Source: Micromonospora nigra (lineage in GTDB: Bacteria > Actinomycetota > Actinomycetes > Mycobacteriales > Micromonosporaceae). From it: a DNA stretch of 64,000 nucleotides. Both the position numbers and the translations under genes were made by a program. Where the stretch lies: assembly GCF_900091585.1 (NCBI RefSeq), contig NZ_FMHT01000003.1, positions 2,217,501 to 2,281,500 on the forward strand, in the 5' to 3' direction. The notes under the pieces were generated by a model. The model did not search any database. It was not told the origin of the DNA and was given only the letters and a program-made list of their open reading frames with translations. Shown here in pieces: positions 36,466 to 45,165 of this stretch (positions are counted from its first letter, which is position 1; every line of letters begins with the position of its first letter).

Positions 36466-37407
36466 TCACCGCACGCGGTGGGGGGCGAGGTCGCTCGGGT
36501 CGGTGTTGCCGCCGCAGACCACGACGACGACCCGCTCCCCCTGCCTTGGCACGTACGCACCGGTCAGCAGCGCGGCGAGCGCCGTGGCGCCGCCCAGCTC
36601 GGCGGCGATCCGCAGCTCCGACCAGAGCAGTCGCCGCGCCCGGACCACGTCCTCGTCAGGGACGAGGACCGACCGCACACCCGTACGGGTGGCCGCCTCG
36701 AAGGCCAGGTCGCCGATGCGGCGGGCCCCCAGCGAGTCGGTGGCGACGCCCCCCACCTCGACGTCCACGGGACGGCCGGCGGCCAGGGCGGCGTGCAGCG
36801 TGGGTATCCCCTCCGGCTCGACCCCGACCACGCCCACCGCCCCGTCGAACCAGCTCGCGATGCCGCCGACCAGCCCACCGCCACCGACCGCCACCAGGAC
36901 GGTGTCGATCCGGTCCAGCTGTCGCTCCAACTCCCGCGCCAGCGTGCCCTGACCCGCCACGACCTCCTGCTGGTCGTACGCGTGCACGACGAGTGCGCCG
37001 GTCTCCTCGGCGCGACGGGTGCTGGCGGCGAACGCCTCCGCGTAGTGTTCGCCCACCTGCCGCACCTGGGCGTCCAGCCCGGCCAGCCGCTCCACCTTCA
37101 CCGGCGACGAGGTGACCGGCACGAAGATCTCGGCGGGAACGCCCAGTTCCCGGGCCGCGTACGCCACGGCCAGCCCGTGGTTGCCGCCGGAGGCCGCCAG
37201 CACCCCGGCGGCCGGCAGCGGACTCTGGAGCAGCCGGTTGAACGCCCCCCGCGGCTTGAACGAACCGGTGTGCTGGTGCAGTTCCAGCTTCAGGGCCAGT
37301 TCCCCGGACACTCCCAGGTCCCGGCCGTCCACGCAGAGCACCGGGGTCTGCCGCACCCGACCCGCGACGAGCTTCGCCGCCGCCTCGACGTCGCTTCTGG
37401 TCACCAT
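36466..37407 (-). CDS. PLP-dependent threonine/serine dehydratase-like enzyme
   Basis: A 313-residue fold-type II PLP enzyme: LHQHTGSFKPRGAFNRL with the PLP lysine, ASGGNHG for phosphate contact, VAVGGGGLVGGI for phosphate cradle, and a C-terminal VCGGNTD. It lacks the regulatory ACT domain, so it is the short catabolic/racemase type. Serine, threonine dehydration or serine racemisation cannot be told apart. It is convergent to the M28 gene; a TCCGGA(A/G)CCGGCCGGGC repeat separates the two stops. Confidence 0.9.
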   Translation of the reverse strand: MVTRSDVEAAAKLVAGRVRQTPVLCVDGRDLGVSGELALKLELHQHTGSFKPRGAFNRLLQSPLPAAGVLAASGGNHGLAVAYAARELGVPAEIFVPVTSSPVKVERLAGLDAQVRQVGEHYAEAFAASTRRAEETGALVVHAYDQQEVVAGQGTLARELERQLDRIDTVLVAVGGGGLVGGIASWFDGAVGVVGVEPEGIPTLHAALAAGRPVDVEVGGVATDSLGARRIGDLAFEAATRTGVRSVLVPDEDVVRARRLLWSELRIAAELGGATALAALLTGAYVPRQGERVVVVVCGGNTDPSDLAPHRVR

Positions 37408-37528
37408 CTCGAACTCCCACCTCCGCGCGGTGCCGACCCGCCCGTCCTCGACACCGCGGCACGCCGCCCGGGGGACCGGTGGCGCCGGGGCACGGCGAGC
37501 CGGACCGGACCCGGCGAACGCCGGCGGC

Positions 37529-37783
37529 TCACTTCCAGCGGAAGTGTACGAACAGGCGGCCGAAGTTCTTCGAGTCCTTCTCGACCCGGTGGTAGAGCTG
37601 CTTGACGTCCTTCTGGTCGAGGAAGCGCAGCACCCGCTTCTTCAACTGGCCGGAGCCCTTGCCCGGGATGATCTCGACCAGAGTGGCCTTCTTCGCCACC
37701 GCCTCGTCCATGATCCCGCGCAGCGCCCGGTCGATGTCGTGGCCCTTGTTGAAGATGTCGTGCAGGTCGAGCTTCAGCTTCAT
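37529..37783 (-). CDS. Smr-domain protein
   Basis: The 84-residue protein is a single Smr-like domain: LDLHDIFNKG at 5-14 (the LDLH start), and VEIIPGKGSGQLKKRV (the I.GKG.G.LK signature). Smr domains of MutS2 and relatives nick DNA or cut RNA at stalled ribosomes; here the domain is alone. ATG 37783 starts at the conserved MKLKLDLH. It stands by itself between the dehydratase and the TPR gene. Confidence 0.82.
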   Translation of the reverse strand: MKLKLDLHDIFNKGHDIDRALRGIMDEAVAKKATLVEIIPGKGSGQLKKRVLRFLDQKDVKQLYHRVEKDSKNFGRLFVHFRWK

Positions 37784-37941
37784 GCCGCGTCCACCGTCCG
37801 GTCGGCTCCCATGCGGCCATGGTAGGCACGGGTCTCCGGGCCCGGACGCGTCGAGGGGGCGGCCCCCCTCGGGCCGCCCCCTCGTCCGGTCGCCGGGCCG
37901 GCGACGCCCGCCGGGTCACTGCCCCGGCGACGCCCACCGCG

Positions 37942-38310
37942 TCACTGCCCGGCGCTCACCCGGGTCTCGACCCGGCGCAGGGCCGTCGCGTAGTCGTCGT
38001 TGGTGGCGTGCATGGCCGCCGCGATGCGCAGGTGGCGCAGCGCGTCGGCGGGCCGGTTGAGGCGCTCCAGCGTCCGGCCCAGCACGTGGTGGGCGTAGTG
38101 GTCGGCCGGGTCACGGTCGACCAGCTCACGGAGCTGCTCCTCCGCGCGGGTGAGCTGCGCCGACTGGAAGTACGCCCGCGCCAGCAGCTGCCGCACCGAG
38201 GCGTTGCCCGGCTCGGCCTCGACGATCGGCTCCAGCAGCCGGGCGGCGTTGCCCGGGTCGCCGGCCTCGAAGAACATGGTCGCCCGCCGGTACTCGGCCA
38301 GAAGATCCAT
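37942..38310 (-). CDS. small tetratricopeptide-repeat protein
   Basis: The 122-residue protein contains about three TPR motifs in tandem: AEYRRATMFFEAGDPGNAAR, then VRQLLARAYFQSAQLTRAEE, then AHHVLGRTLERLNRPADAL. It is an adaptor with no catalytic part. ATG 38310 follows GGGAGGGG. Function is unknown; similar short TPR genes are widespread in actinobacteria. Confidence 0.85.
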   Translation of the reverse strand: MDLLAEYRRATMFFEAGDPGNAARLLEPIVEAEPGNASVRQLLARAYFQSAQLTRAEEQLRELVDRDPADHYAHHVLGRTLERLNRPADALRHLRIAAAMHATNDDYATALRRVETRVSAGQ

Positions 38311-38386
38311 CTCGACCCCTCCCTCGCGTCGACGCTGTCCCGACGCTGGCACAACACCGTCCGTGCCGCGAGTGTTCCCCCCACGC

Positions 38387-38538
38387 CCGGAGCCAGACAA
38401 CGCCGGAGCCAGACAACGCCGGAACCGGCCGGAGCCAGACAACGCCGGAACCGGCCGGAGCCCGGCAACGCCGGAACCGGCCCCGGGACCGCCGGGTGGC
38501 CCGGGGACCGCCGGGTGGCCCGGGGACCGCCGGGTGGG
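38387..38538. repeat. two adjacent short tandem-repeat blocks
   Basis: Block one has four copies of CCGGAGCCAGACAACG (38387, 38403, 38429, and a variant at 38455) with CCGGAACCGG spacers. Block two has ACCGCCGGGTGGCCCGGGG at 38488-38506 and 38507-38525 with a partial third copy. They fill most of the gap between the ROK kinase stop (38543) and the TPR gene start. Confidence 0.85.
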
Positions 38539-38542
38539 CGGG

Positions 38543-39298
38543 TCAGACGGCGGCGGCGAGGTCCCAGGCCCGCACCCCGCCCACGATGCCGGCGCTGTTG
38601 GGCACCACCACCACGTCGTCGCCCATCCGGGCCAGCTGCTCGGGTCGGACCAGTCGGGAGTTGCCGCCGCCCAGATACAGCCGGTCCCAGCGGAACACCG
38701 GCCGCAGCCCCTCCACCACCTGCCGCACCCGGCGGGACCAGAAGGCGTCGCCGAGGCGGCGGCGTTCCGGCTCCCCCACGTACGTGTCGTAGGTGGTGCC
38801 CCAGCGCACCGGGGCGTGCGACAGCTCCAGGTGCGGGGCGATCCGCCCACCGTCGAACAGGGCGCTGCCCAGCCCGGTGCCCAGAGTCAGCACCAGCTCG
38901 CAGCCGGTGCCAGCGACCACCCCGGCTCCGTGCACCTCGGCGTCGTTGAGCACCAGGGCGGGCACTCCGAACGCGTCGGCGAGGGCGCTCTGCGCGTCGT
39001 ACCCGGACCATTCGGCGAGCAGCGCCGGGTCGACCCGGCTGCGCGGCCCGGAGCGGGTCACGTAGTGCGGGGTGGACACCACCACCCCGTGCCGGATCAT
39101 GCCGGGCATCCCGACGGTGAGCCGGTCGGCGGGCGGCAGCCGTCCGCCGAGGGCCAGCAGGGTCTTGACGAAGAGGTCGGGCGACAGCGGGTAGGGCGTC
39201 GGTACCCGCAGGGCCCGCGCCCGCATGGTCCCGGCGGCGTCGAGGACGGACGCCTTGATCCCCCCGCCCCCGCAGTCGATCGCCAGAGTGGTCACCAC
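38543..39298 (-). CDS. ROK-family sugar kinase, polyphosphate-glucokinase-like
   Basis: A 251-residue protein with LAIDCGGGGIKASVLD (phosphate-1 loop), VGMPG, LNDAEVHGAG with the catalytic Asp region, and LTLGTGLGSALF (phosphate-2). Length and lack of the ROK zinc motif fit the PPGK type that phosphorylates glucose from polyphosphate or ATP. The true donor is not visible. The start is GTG 39298 (or 39295). It is divergent from the ABC-F gene with 138 nt between. Confidence 0.85.
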   Translation of the reverse strand: MVTTLAIDCGGGGIKASVLDAAGTMRARALRVPTPYPLSPDLFVKTLLALGGRLPPADRLTVGMPGMIRHGVVVSTPHYVTRSGPRSRVDPALLAEWSGYDAQSALADAFGVPALVLNDAEVHGAGVVAGTGCELVLTLGTGLGSALFDGGRIAPHLELSHAPVRWGTTYDTYVGEPERRRLGDAFWSRRVRQVVEGLRPVFRWDRLYLGGGNSRLVRPEQLARMGDDVVVVPNSAGIVGGVRAWDLAAAV

Positions 39299-39436
39299 GC
39301 CGAGCAGTGTGCCCCCTCCCGCCCCGCCCCACCGCACGACCATGCGGATCTGGTCCGTTTGCGAGGAATGTTGGGCGGAAGCCGGAGCTCTCGCGCAAGA
39401 TCGGACGAGCGGGAGCGGCAGGTAGGGTCGGTGGCC

Positions 39437-41074
39437 GTGAGTGCGACTCTGGTGGTCAAGGGGCTCGGCGCGGGGTACGGGGAACGGGCGCTGTTCAGCG
39501 GGCTCGACCTCGTGGTCGCGCCCGGTGACGTGGTGGGGCTGGTCGGGGTGAACGGGGCCGGCAAGTCGACGCTGCTGCGTACCCTCGCCGGGTTGTTGCC
39601 GGTCGAGATAGGCGGCGTCACGGTGAGCCCGCCCGGCGCGAGCGTCGGGCACCTGCCCCAGGAGCCGGAGCGCCGGCCCGGCGAGACGGTACGCGCGTTC
39701 CTGGCCCGGCGCACCGGGGTGGCCGCGGCGCAGGCGGCTCTCGACGCGGCCACCGAGGCGCTGACGGCGGGCCTGCCCGGTGCCGACGACACCTACGCCG
39801 ACGCGCTCGAACGCTGGCTCGGCCTCGGCGGCGCCGACCTCGACGAGCGGGCCGAGGAGGTGGCCGCCGAGCTGGGCCTGACCGTCGACCTCGACCACGC
39901 GATGACCGGGCTCTCCGGCGGCCAGGCCGCCCGCGCGGGCCTGGCCTCGCTGCTGCTCAGCCGCTACGACGTCTTCCTGCTCGACGAGCCGACCAACGAT
40001 CTGGACCTCGCCGGCCTGGACCGGCTGGAACGGTTCGTCACCGGGCTGCGCGCCGGCACGGTGCTGGTCAGCCACGATCGGGAGTTCCTCGCCCGCACCG
40101 TGACCCGGGTGCTGGAGCTGGACCTGCACCAGCGGCAGGTCAACCACTACGGCGGCGGCTACGGGGCGTACCTGGAGGAGCGCGAGGTGGCCCGCCGCCA
40201 GGCACGCGCCGAGTACGAGGGGTACGCCGACACGTTGGCGGGGCTGGAAGCGCGGGCCAGGACGCAGCGGGCCTGGATGGACAAGGGCGTGCGCAACGCC
40301 CGGCGCAAGGCCGGCGACAACGACAAGCACGTGAAGAGCTTCCGGGGGCAGACCTCGGAGAAGCAGGCCGCGAAGGCCCGGCAGACCGACCGGCTGATCG
40401 AACGGCTGGAGGTGGTCGAGGAACCGCGCAAGGAGTGGGAGCTGCGGATGGAGATCGCCGCCGCGCCCCGTGCCGGCGCCGTCGTGGCCACCCTCCGCGA
40501 CGCGGTGGTACGCCGGGGCGGGTTCACCCTCGGCCCGGTGGACCTCCAGCTCGACTGGGCCGACCGGGTGGCGGTGACCGGGGCGAACGGCTCCGGCAAG
40601 TCCACCCTGCTGGCTGCCCTGCTGGGCCGGTTGCCGCTGGAACGGGGGCACGCCGCGCTCGGCCCCGGGGTGGTGGTGGGCGAGGTCGACCAGGCCCGGA
40701 ACCTGTTCCTGGACGACGTACCGTTGCTGGACGCCTTCCGGGCCGCCGTACCCGACATGTCGCCGGCCGACGCGCGGACGCTGCTGGCCAAGTTCGGCCT
40801 CCGGTCGGGCCACGTGCCCCGGCCGGCGGCGACCCTGTCCCCTGGGGAGCGAACCCGGGCGGCGCTGGCCCTGCTCCAGGGACGCGGGGTCAACCTGCTG
40901 GTGCTCGACGAGCCCACCAACCACCTCGACCTGGCGGCGATCGAGCAGTTGGAGTCGGCGCTGGCCGGCTACCCGGGCACGCTGCTGCTGGTCACCCACG
41001 ACCGGCGGATGCTCGACTCGGTGGCGGTGAACCGGCGGTTGCGGGTCGACGCGGGGCTGGTCACCGAGCACTGA
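39437..41074 (+). CDS. ABC-F family ATPase
   Basis: A 545-residue soluble protein with two ABC ATPase cores and no membrane segments. Walker A motifs are GVNGAGKS and GANGSGKS; signatures are LSGGQ and the variant LSPGE; Walker B motifs are VFLLDEPTNDLD and LLVLDEPTNHLD. A charged linker (about 240-330, KAGDNDKHVKSFRGQTSEKQ) joins them. Such proteins act on the ribosome (translation factors or antibiotic protection); drug resistance cannot be assumed. The start is GTG 39437 (39431 possible). Confidence 0.9.
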   Translation: MSATLVVKGLGAGYGERALFSGLDLVVAPGDVVGLVGVNGAGKSTLLRTLAGLLPVEIGGVTVSPPGASVGHLPQEPERRPGETVRAFLARRTGVAAAQAALDAATEALTAGLPGADDTYADALERWLGLGGADLDERAEEVAAELGLTVDLDHAMTGLSGGQAARAGLASLLLSRYDVFLLDEPTNDLDLAGLDRLERFVTGLRAGTVLVSHDREFLARTVTRVLELDLHQRQVNHYGGGYGAYLEEREVARRQARAEYEGYADTLAGLEARARTQRAWMDKGVRNARRKAGDNDKHVKSFRGQTSEKQAAKARQTDRLIERLEVVEEPRKEWELRMEIAAAPRAGAVVATLRDAVVRRGGFTLGPVDLQLDWADRVAVTGANGSGKSTLLAALLGRLPLERGHAALGPGVVVGEVDQARNLFLDDVPLLDAFRAAVPDMSPADARTLLAKFGLRSGHVPRPAATLSPGERTRAALALLQGRGVNLLVLDEPTNHLDLAAIEQLESALAGYPGTLLLVTHDRRMLDSVAVNRRLRVDAGLVTEH

Positions 41075-41112
41075 TCCGTGCCGACCCGCCGCCGCCGGGT
41101 GACAATCGACCC

Positions 41113-41430
41113 ATGCTGAAGTGGGAGTACGCGCTGCTGGTCCGCCGTCGTCAGCCGGCCCCGACCGACCTCGGCTTCGAGATCGCGTTCGTCTGGTACG
41201 GCCCGGACGGCTCGATGGTCGACGTGACGCCGTACGGCGACACGGCGCTGGCCCACCTGAACCGGGCCGGCGACCAGGGCTGGGAACTGGTGGCGATGAG
41301 CGAGGACCCGTCCCTGCCCGGCACCAACGAGCTGCACCGCTACCACCTGAAGCGTCCGAAGGCGGCGGCCCCGTCACCCCGGCAGCGGATGCGTGCCGCC
41401 GGCCGCCCCCGGCGCACCATCTCGGGCTGA
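41113..41430 (+). CDS. DUF4177-like small protein
   Basis: The 105-residue protein begins MLKWEYALLVRRR, then has LNRAGDQGWELVAMSED and YHLKRPK, the beta-strand/helix pattern of DUF4177. The C-terminal ~25 residues are basic and disordered. It starts at ATG 41113, 38 nt after the ABC-F stop and on the same strand, so co-transcription is likely. Function is unknown. Confidence 0.75.
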   Translation: MLKWEYALLVRRRQPAPTDLGFEIAFVWYGPDGSMVDVTPYGDTALAHLNRAGDQGWELVAMSEDPSLPGTNELHRYHLKRPKAAAPSPRQRMRAAGRPRRTISG

Positions 41431-41562
41431 CCTCTCCTGCGGCGGTGGGGGCGTCGGTGACCGCCGCGCGGGGTTGGCATCCGCTGCCACCGTCCTGCCA
41501 TTTCGGGATCGTCGGGGCATAACGGGCGCGAACCCGGGTAACGGGCGGCCGGAGGTGGGTCG

Positions 41563-42288
41563 ATGGTCGCGCTGGCACTGACTCCGCCCTCGGCCGAACG
41601 GCTGCGGGCGGTCGACGGGTTCCTCACCGAGGCGTGGGCCGACCAGGCCCGCCACGACGAGCGGTTGCGTGCCCTCGCCGTCGAGGTGCGCTTCGACCGG
41701 GGGGTGGCACACCTGACCGGCGAGGTCGACGAGCCGGAACAGCTGCGGATGCTGCGGGACCGGGTGGGCCGGCTGGCCGGCGTGTACGGCGTCTGGTGCC
41801 GGGTCCGGGTCGGCGGACGCGACCCGGTGGTGGTGGACCTCGGCTGCGGGGCCACCAAGCAGTGGCCGGGCAACCTGGGGCTGGACATCTTCCCGGCCGC
41901 CGGCGTGGACGCGCTGGCCGACCTGTCCGGCTCGCTGCCGCTGGCCGACGACTCGGTGGACGTGCTGTTCGCGGTGCACATCCTGGAGCACCTGATCGAC
42001 TTCCTGCCACTGGTCGACGAGTGCCACCGGGTGCTGCGTCCCGGCGGGGTGCTGCACGTGATGAGCCCCTGGTGGGGCCACGTCAACGCGGTGGCCGACC
42101 CGACCCACGTCCGGCTGCTCGACGTGCAGACGATCAAGGGCGTCTGCCTGATGCGTCCGCCGGGCACCCCGCGCTGGCACCCCCTGCACGCGGCCACCGA
42201 CGGCGCCTCCATCTTCGCCGACCTCACCCCGCTGGACCCGGACGCCGCCGCCCCCACCCCCTCCCACCTGGCCCGCTTCTTCGACTGA
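41563..42288 (+). CDS. methyltransferase with N-terminal BON-like domain
   Basis: The 241-residue protein has a BON-like module at about 36-83 (LAVEVRFDRGVAHLTGEVDE ... GVYGVWCRV), then a class I methyltransferase fold: motif I VVVDLGCG (89-96), LADLSGSLPLADDSVDVLFA and the post-motif HRVLRPGGVLHV. The second part is Methyltransf_11-like. The BON module usually binds membranes or ligands, so it may target the enzyme; I know no function. ATG 41563 is close behind GGAGGTGG. Confidence 0.85.
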   Translation: MVALALTPPSAERLRAVDGFLTEAWADQARHDERLRALAVEVRFDRGVAHLTGEVDEPEQLRMLRDRVGRLAGVYGVWCRVRVGGRDPVVVDLGCGATKQWPGNLGLDIFPAAGVDALADLSGSLPLADDSVDVLFAVHILEHLIDFLPLVDECHRVLRPGGVLHVMSPWWGHVNAVADPTHVRLLDVQTIKGVCLMRPPGTPRWHPLHAATDGASIFADLTPLDPDAAAPTPSHLARFFD

Positions 42289-42335
42289 CCCCCACCCCTG
42301 GCCCACCTGGCCGACCCCGCCCCACCCGCTGGGTT

Positions 42336-42347
42336 GATCATGAAGTT
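42336..42347. repeat. second copy of the GATCATGAAGTT repeat arm
   Basis: GGGTTGATCATGAAGTTGTC contains the same GATCATGAAGTT core and flanking TT as the palindromic element at 16186-16240, here as a half site in the gap downstream of the methyltransferase gene. Confidence 0.7.
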
Positions 42348-42458
42348 GTCACCCGCGCCAGGCGTGCCGGCGCGCCAACTCCATGGTCACGCGACCCGCT
42401 CCGGGAAGGGCGGGACGGATCGATCGACGCCGCCCTCTTGCGCCGAGCCGGACGGTGT

Positions 42459-42480
42459 GAAAATTTCCTACCAGAGGTAG
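42459..42480. promoter_or_regulatory. AT-rich operator-like region upstream of the glycosylhydrolase
   Basis: GAAAATTTC (42459-42467, near-palindromic) is directly followed by CTACC-AGA-GGTAG (42468-42480, a perfect 5-bp inverted repeat), about 70 nt before the start of the secreted glycosylhydrolase. It stands out from the GC-rich surroundings and may be a regulator site or promoter. The protein that binds is unknown. Confidence 0.4.
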
Positions 42481-42548
42481 ATAGCTGACGGCGAATCTTG
42501 TCGCCTCGATCCCCCTTGCAGGGCAGCCCCAACGAAGGGACACACCGC

Positions 42549-44207
42549 ATGAAGGCATCTCGGCTCTCGGTCGCCGGGTTGACCGCGGCCATGCTCGGCG
42601 CGCTCGTCGCCACACCCCCCGCCGCCGCCGCGCCCGACGCCACCACCGCGCCCCCCAGCGCCACCTGCGCCACCGACCCGGCCGTCCCCAAGCGGCAGTT
42701 CCGGGCCATGTGGATATCCTCGGTGGTCAACATCGACTGGCCGACCAAGGCCTCCCAGACCGCGCCGGACCGGATCGCCACCCAGCAGGCCGAGTTCCGC
42801 GGCCTGCTGGACCTCGCCGAGCGGTTGAACCACAACGCCGTCGTGGTCCAGGTCCGCCCGACCGCCGACGCGTTCTGGCCGTCACCGCACGAGCCCTGGT
42901 CGGAGTACCTCACCGGCGTCCGGGGGGAGGACCCCGGCTGGGATCCACTGGCCTTCCTGGTCGACGAGGCACACCGCCGGAACCTGGAGTTCCACGCCTG
43001 GTTCAACCCGTACCGCGTCTCGATGCCCGCCCCGGGCGGGGCCGGAGCCGACCTCGACCGGCTTGCGCCCGGCCACCCGGCACGCGAACATCCGGAGTGG
43101 ACCTTTGTCTACCCGCCGGCCGGCGTCGCCGGCAGCCGGCTCTACTACAACCCCGGCATCCCCGAGGTCCGCGAGTTCGTCCAGACCGCGATGATGGACG
43201 CCGTCCGGCGGTACGACATCGACGCCGTCCACTTCGACGACTACTTCTACCCCTACCCGAGCGGCACCCACCAGGTGCCCGACGACGCCACGTTCGCGGA
43301 GTTCAACCGCGGCTTCACGGACCGGGCGGACTGGCGGCGCAACAACGTCGACCTGCTGGTGCAGGAGATGAGCGCCAGGATCAAGGCGGCCAAGCCCTGG
43401 GTGAAGTTCGGCGTCAGCCCGTTCGGCATCTGGCGCAACGCCTCCGCCGACCCGCTCGGCTCGGACACCACCGGCAGCCAGTCGTACGACATCATCTACG
43501 CCGACACCCGTAAGTGGATCAAGCAGGAGTGGATCGACTACGTGGTGCCGCAGCTCTACTGGTACATCGGCCAGTACCCGGCCGCCGACTACGCACGACT
43601 GGTGCCGTGGTGGGCGGAGCAGGTGCGGGGCACCCGGGTGCAGCTCTACATCGGGCAGGCCGACTACAAGAGCGGCCAGCCCGCGTACGGGTCGTTCTGG
43701 ATGAACCCGCGCGAATTGTCCGACCACCTCACGCTGAACCGGCAGTACCCCGAGGTGCTGGGCAACGTCCACTTCTCGGCCGTGCAGGTGCGGGCCAACC
43801 GGCTCGGCGCGACCGACATCTACGCCGCCGAGCACTACGCGCGGCCGGCGCTGGTGCCGACCATGTCGCACCTGCCCGCGAAGCCGCTGCTGCCCCCGGT
43901 GGTGACCCGCGTCCGGTGGCAGGACGACGGGGTGGCGCTGCGCTGGCGGCAGCCGGCTGACGGGCGGGGTCCGTTCGGCACCGCCACCTCGTACGCGATC
44001 TACCGCCTCGACGGCACCACCGTCGCCGACCGGTGTGACCTCGCGGATGCCGCCCACCTCGTGGACACCGTGCGGGCAACCTCCGGCGCGGCCCAGTCCT
44101 GGGTGGACACGACGGCCGAGCCCGGCCGGCGCTACACGTACCACGTGACCGCACTCGACCGGGTGGCGAACGAGAGTCCGGCGAGCCCGCCGCGCTTCGT
44201 CGGCTGA
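42549..44207 (+). CDS. secreted family-10-like glycosylhydrolase (GHL10) with C-terminal FN3-like domain
   Basis: A 552-residue exported enzyme: signal peptide (1-27, ending PPAAAA), a TIM-barrel GHL10/DUF187-type domain (about 45-420; RAMWISSVVNIDWP, AVHFDDYFYPYP, VSPFGIWRN, VVPQLYWYIGQYP) and a C-terminal fibronectin type III-like part (about 455-550). Acidic residues in HFDDYF are likely catalytic. Members are thought to cut peptidoglycan or polysaccharide; the substrate is unproven. ATG 42549 follows GAAGGGA. It sits first in a run of exported enzymes. Confidence 0.88.
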   Translation: MKASRLSVAGLTAAMLGALVATPPAAAAPDATTAPPSATCATDPAVPKRQFRAMWISSVVNIDWPTKASQTAPDRIATQQAEFRGLLDLAERLNHNAVVVQVRPTADAFWPSPHEPWSEYLTGVRGEDPGWDPLAFLVDEAHRRNLEFHAWFNPYRVSMPAPGGAGADLDRLAPGHPAREHPEWTFVYPPAGVAGSRLYYNPGIPEVREFVQTAMMDAVRRYDIDAVHFDDYFYPYPSGTHQVPDDATFAEFNRGFTDRADWRRNNVDLLVQEMSARIKAAKPWVKFGVSPFGIWRNASADPLGSDTTGSQSYDIIYADTRKWIKQEWIDYVVPQLYWYIGQYPAADYARLVPWWAEQVRGTRVQLYIGQADYKSGQPAYGSFWMNPRELSDHLTLNRQYPEVLGNVHFSAVQVRANRLGATDIYAAEHYARPALVPTMSHLPAKPLLPPVVTRVRWQDDGVALRWRQPADGRGPFGTATSYAIYRLDGTTVADRCDLADAAHLVDTVRATSGAAQSWVDTTAEPGRRYTYHVTALDRVANESPASPPRFVG

Positions 44208-44220
44208 CCGACCGGCGACA

Positions 44221-44248
44221 TGCCCCGGACCCCGCGGGGTCCGGGGCA
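44221..44248. terminator. perfect 28-nt palindromic terminator hairpin
   Basis: TGCCCCGGACCCCG pairs with CGGGGTCCGGGGCA, a perfect palindrome just after the glycosylhydrolase stop, followed by a T-rich stretch (TTCGTCTGTTTCG). The arms form a stable hairpin of up to 12 bp and the T-run is unusual for this GC-rich genome, which makes it a strong terminator. Confidence 0.85.
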
Positions 44249-44381
44249 TTCGTCTGTTTCGACTCCTGCCATGAATTGTTCAGGCCGATACAAGATCCAT
44301 GGCGACGGATTGATCGACACTACTCGACATCCGGAAACTCGCCGGTAACAACGGACCCATCCACCCCCACGGAGGTCATCC

Positions 44382-44921
44382 ATGCCTCGTCGGCTCGCCA
44401 CCATCCTCGCCTCGGCCACGCTCGGCCTGCTGGTCGCGCTCGGTGTCGCCACCCCCGCCGCCGCCGTCACCCCGGCGCAGAAGCTGTCCGTGCTGTCCAG
44501 TTGGACCCAGACCAGCGCCACCAGCTACAACGCCTGGAACTCCGCCCGGCTGAACAAGGCCCCCTGGGCGGGCTACAACTTCAACTGGTCCACCGACTAC
44601 TGCTCCTCCAGCCCGGACAACCCCCTCGGGTTCACCTTCAACCTCTCCTGCCACCGGCACGACTTCGGCTACCGCAACTACAAGGCGGTCGGCCAGTTCT
44701 CGGCCAACAAGTCCCGCCTGGACAGCGCCTTCTACGCGGACCTGAAGCGCGTCTGCGCCCGGTACAACACGGCGGTGCGGCCCGCCTGCTACAGCCTCGC
44801 CTGGACGTACTACCAGGCGGTCAGGGTCTTCGGCTCCACGGCAGCGGTACAGCAGGCCGACATCGACCGGGCCGCGAAGATGAAGGCCGACGCCGAACGC
44901 CGCGCCAGCGCCCGCGCCTGA
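44382..44921 (+). CDS. secreted prokaryotic phospholipase A2
   Basis: The 179-residue protein has a signal peptide (1-28, ending PAAAV) and the bacterial phospholipase A2 core CHRHDFGYRNY with the catalytic His-Asp pair, and upstream FNWSTDYCSSSPDNP for calcium contact. It hydrolyses the sn-2 ester of phospholipids outside the cell. Cysteines suggest two disulfides. The mature size (~150) is close to the Streptomyces violaceoruber enzyme. ATG 44382 follows a GGAGG site. Confidence 0.92.
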   Translation: MPRRLATILASATLGLLVALGVATPAAAVTPAQKLSVLSSWTQTSATSYNAWNSARLNKAPWAGYNFNWSTDYCSSSPDNPLGFTFNLSCHRHDFGYRNYKAVGQFSANKSRLDSAFYADLKRVCARYNTAVRPACYSLAWTYYQAVRVFGSTAAVQQADIDRAAKMKADAERRASARA

Positions 44922-45027
44922 CCCAACCCGGCCGCCGGCCCGGCGCGGGTCACGAGGTTCCGGTCGCGGTGCGTACCGACGCGGGGCCGGACCTCGCGCC
45001 GCCGCACGACCCCGGCAGACCCGGGCC

Positions 45028-45134
45028 GGGCGGGGGCCGAGCCGGGCCGGGCGGGGGCCGGGCCGGGCGGGGGCCGGGCCGGGCGGGGGCCGGGCGGGGG
45101 CCGAGCCGGGCGGGGGCCGAGCCGGGCGGGGGCC
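45028..45134. repeat. seven copies of GGGCGGGGGCC
   Basis: Copies begin at 45028, 45049, 45065, 45081, 45092, 45108 and 45124, mostly 16 nt apart. The array lies between the convergent phospholipase and cyclase-ATPase genes. The runs of five G on the plus strand could form G-quadruplexes and pause transcription from the phospholipase side. Confidence 0.85.
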
Positions 45135-45165
45135 GCAGATCCGGGGCGGCTGGCAGGGCGGATCG

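Noticed and set aside
38387..38538. CRISPR array
   Set aside because: Repeats are 10-19 nt and directly adjoin with no unique spacers, and there are no cas genes.
39437..41074. Antibiotic-resistance call for the ABC-F protein
   Set aside because: ABC-F proteins include housekeeping translation factors, and no biosynthetic or resistance context is present.
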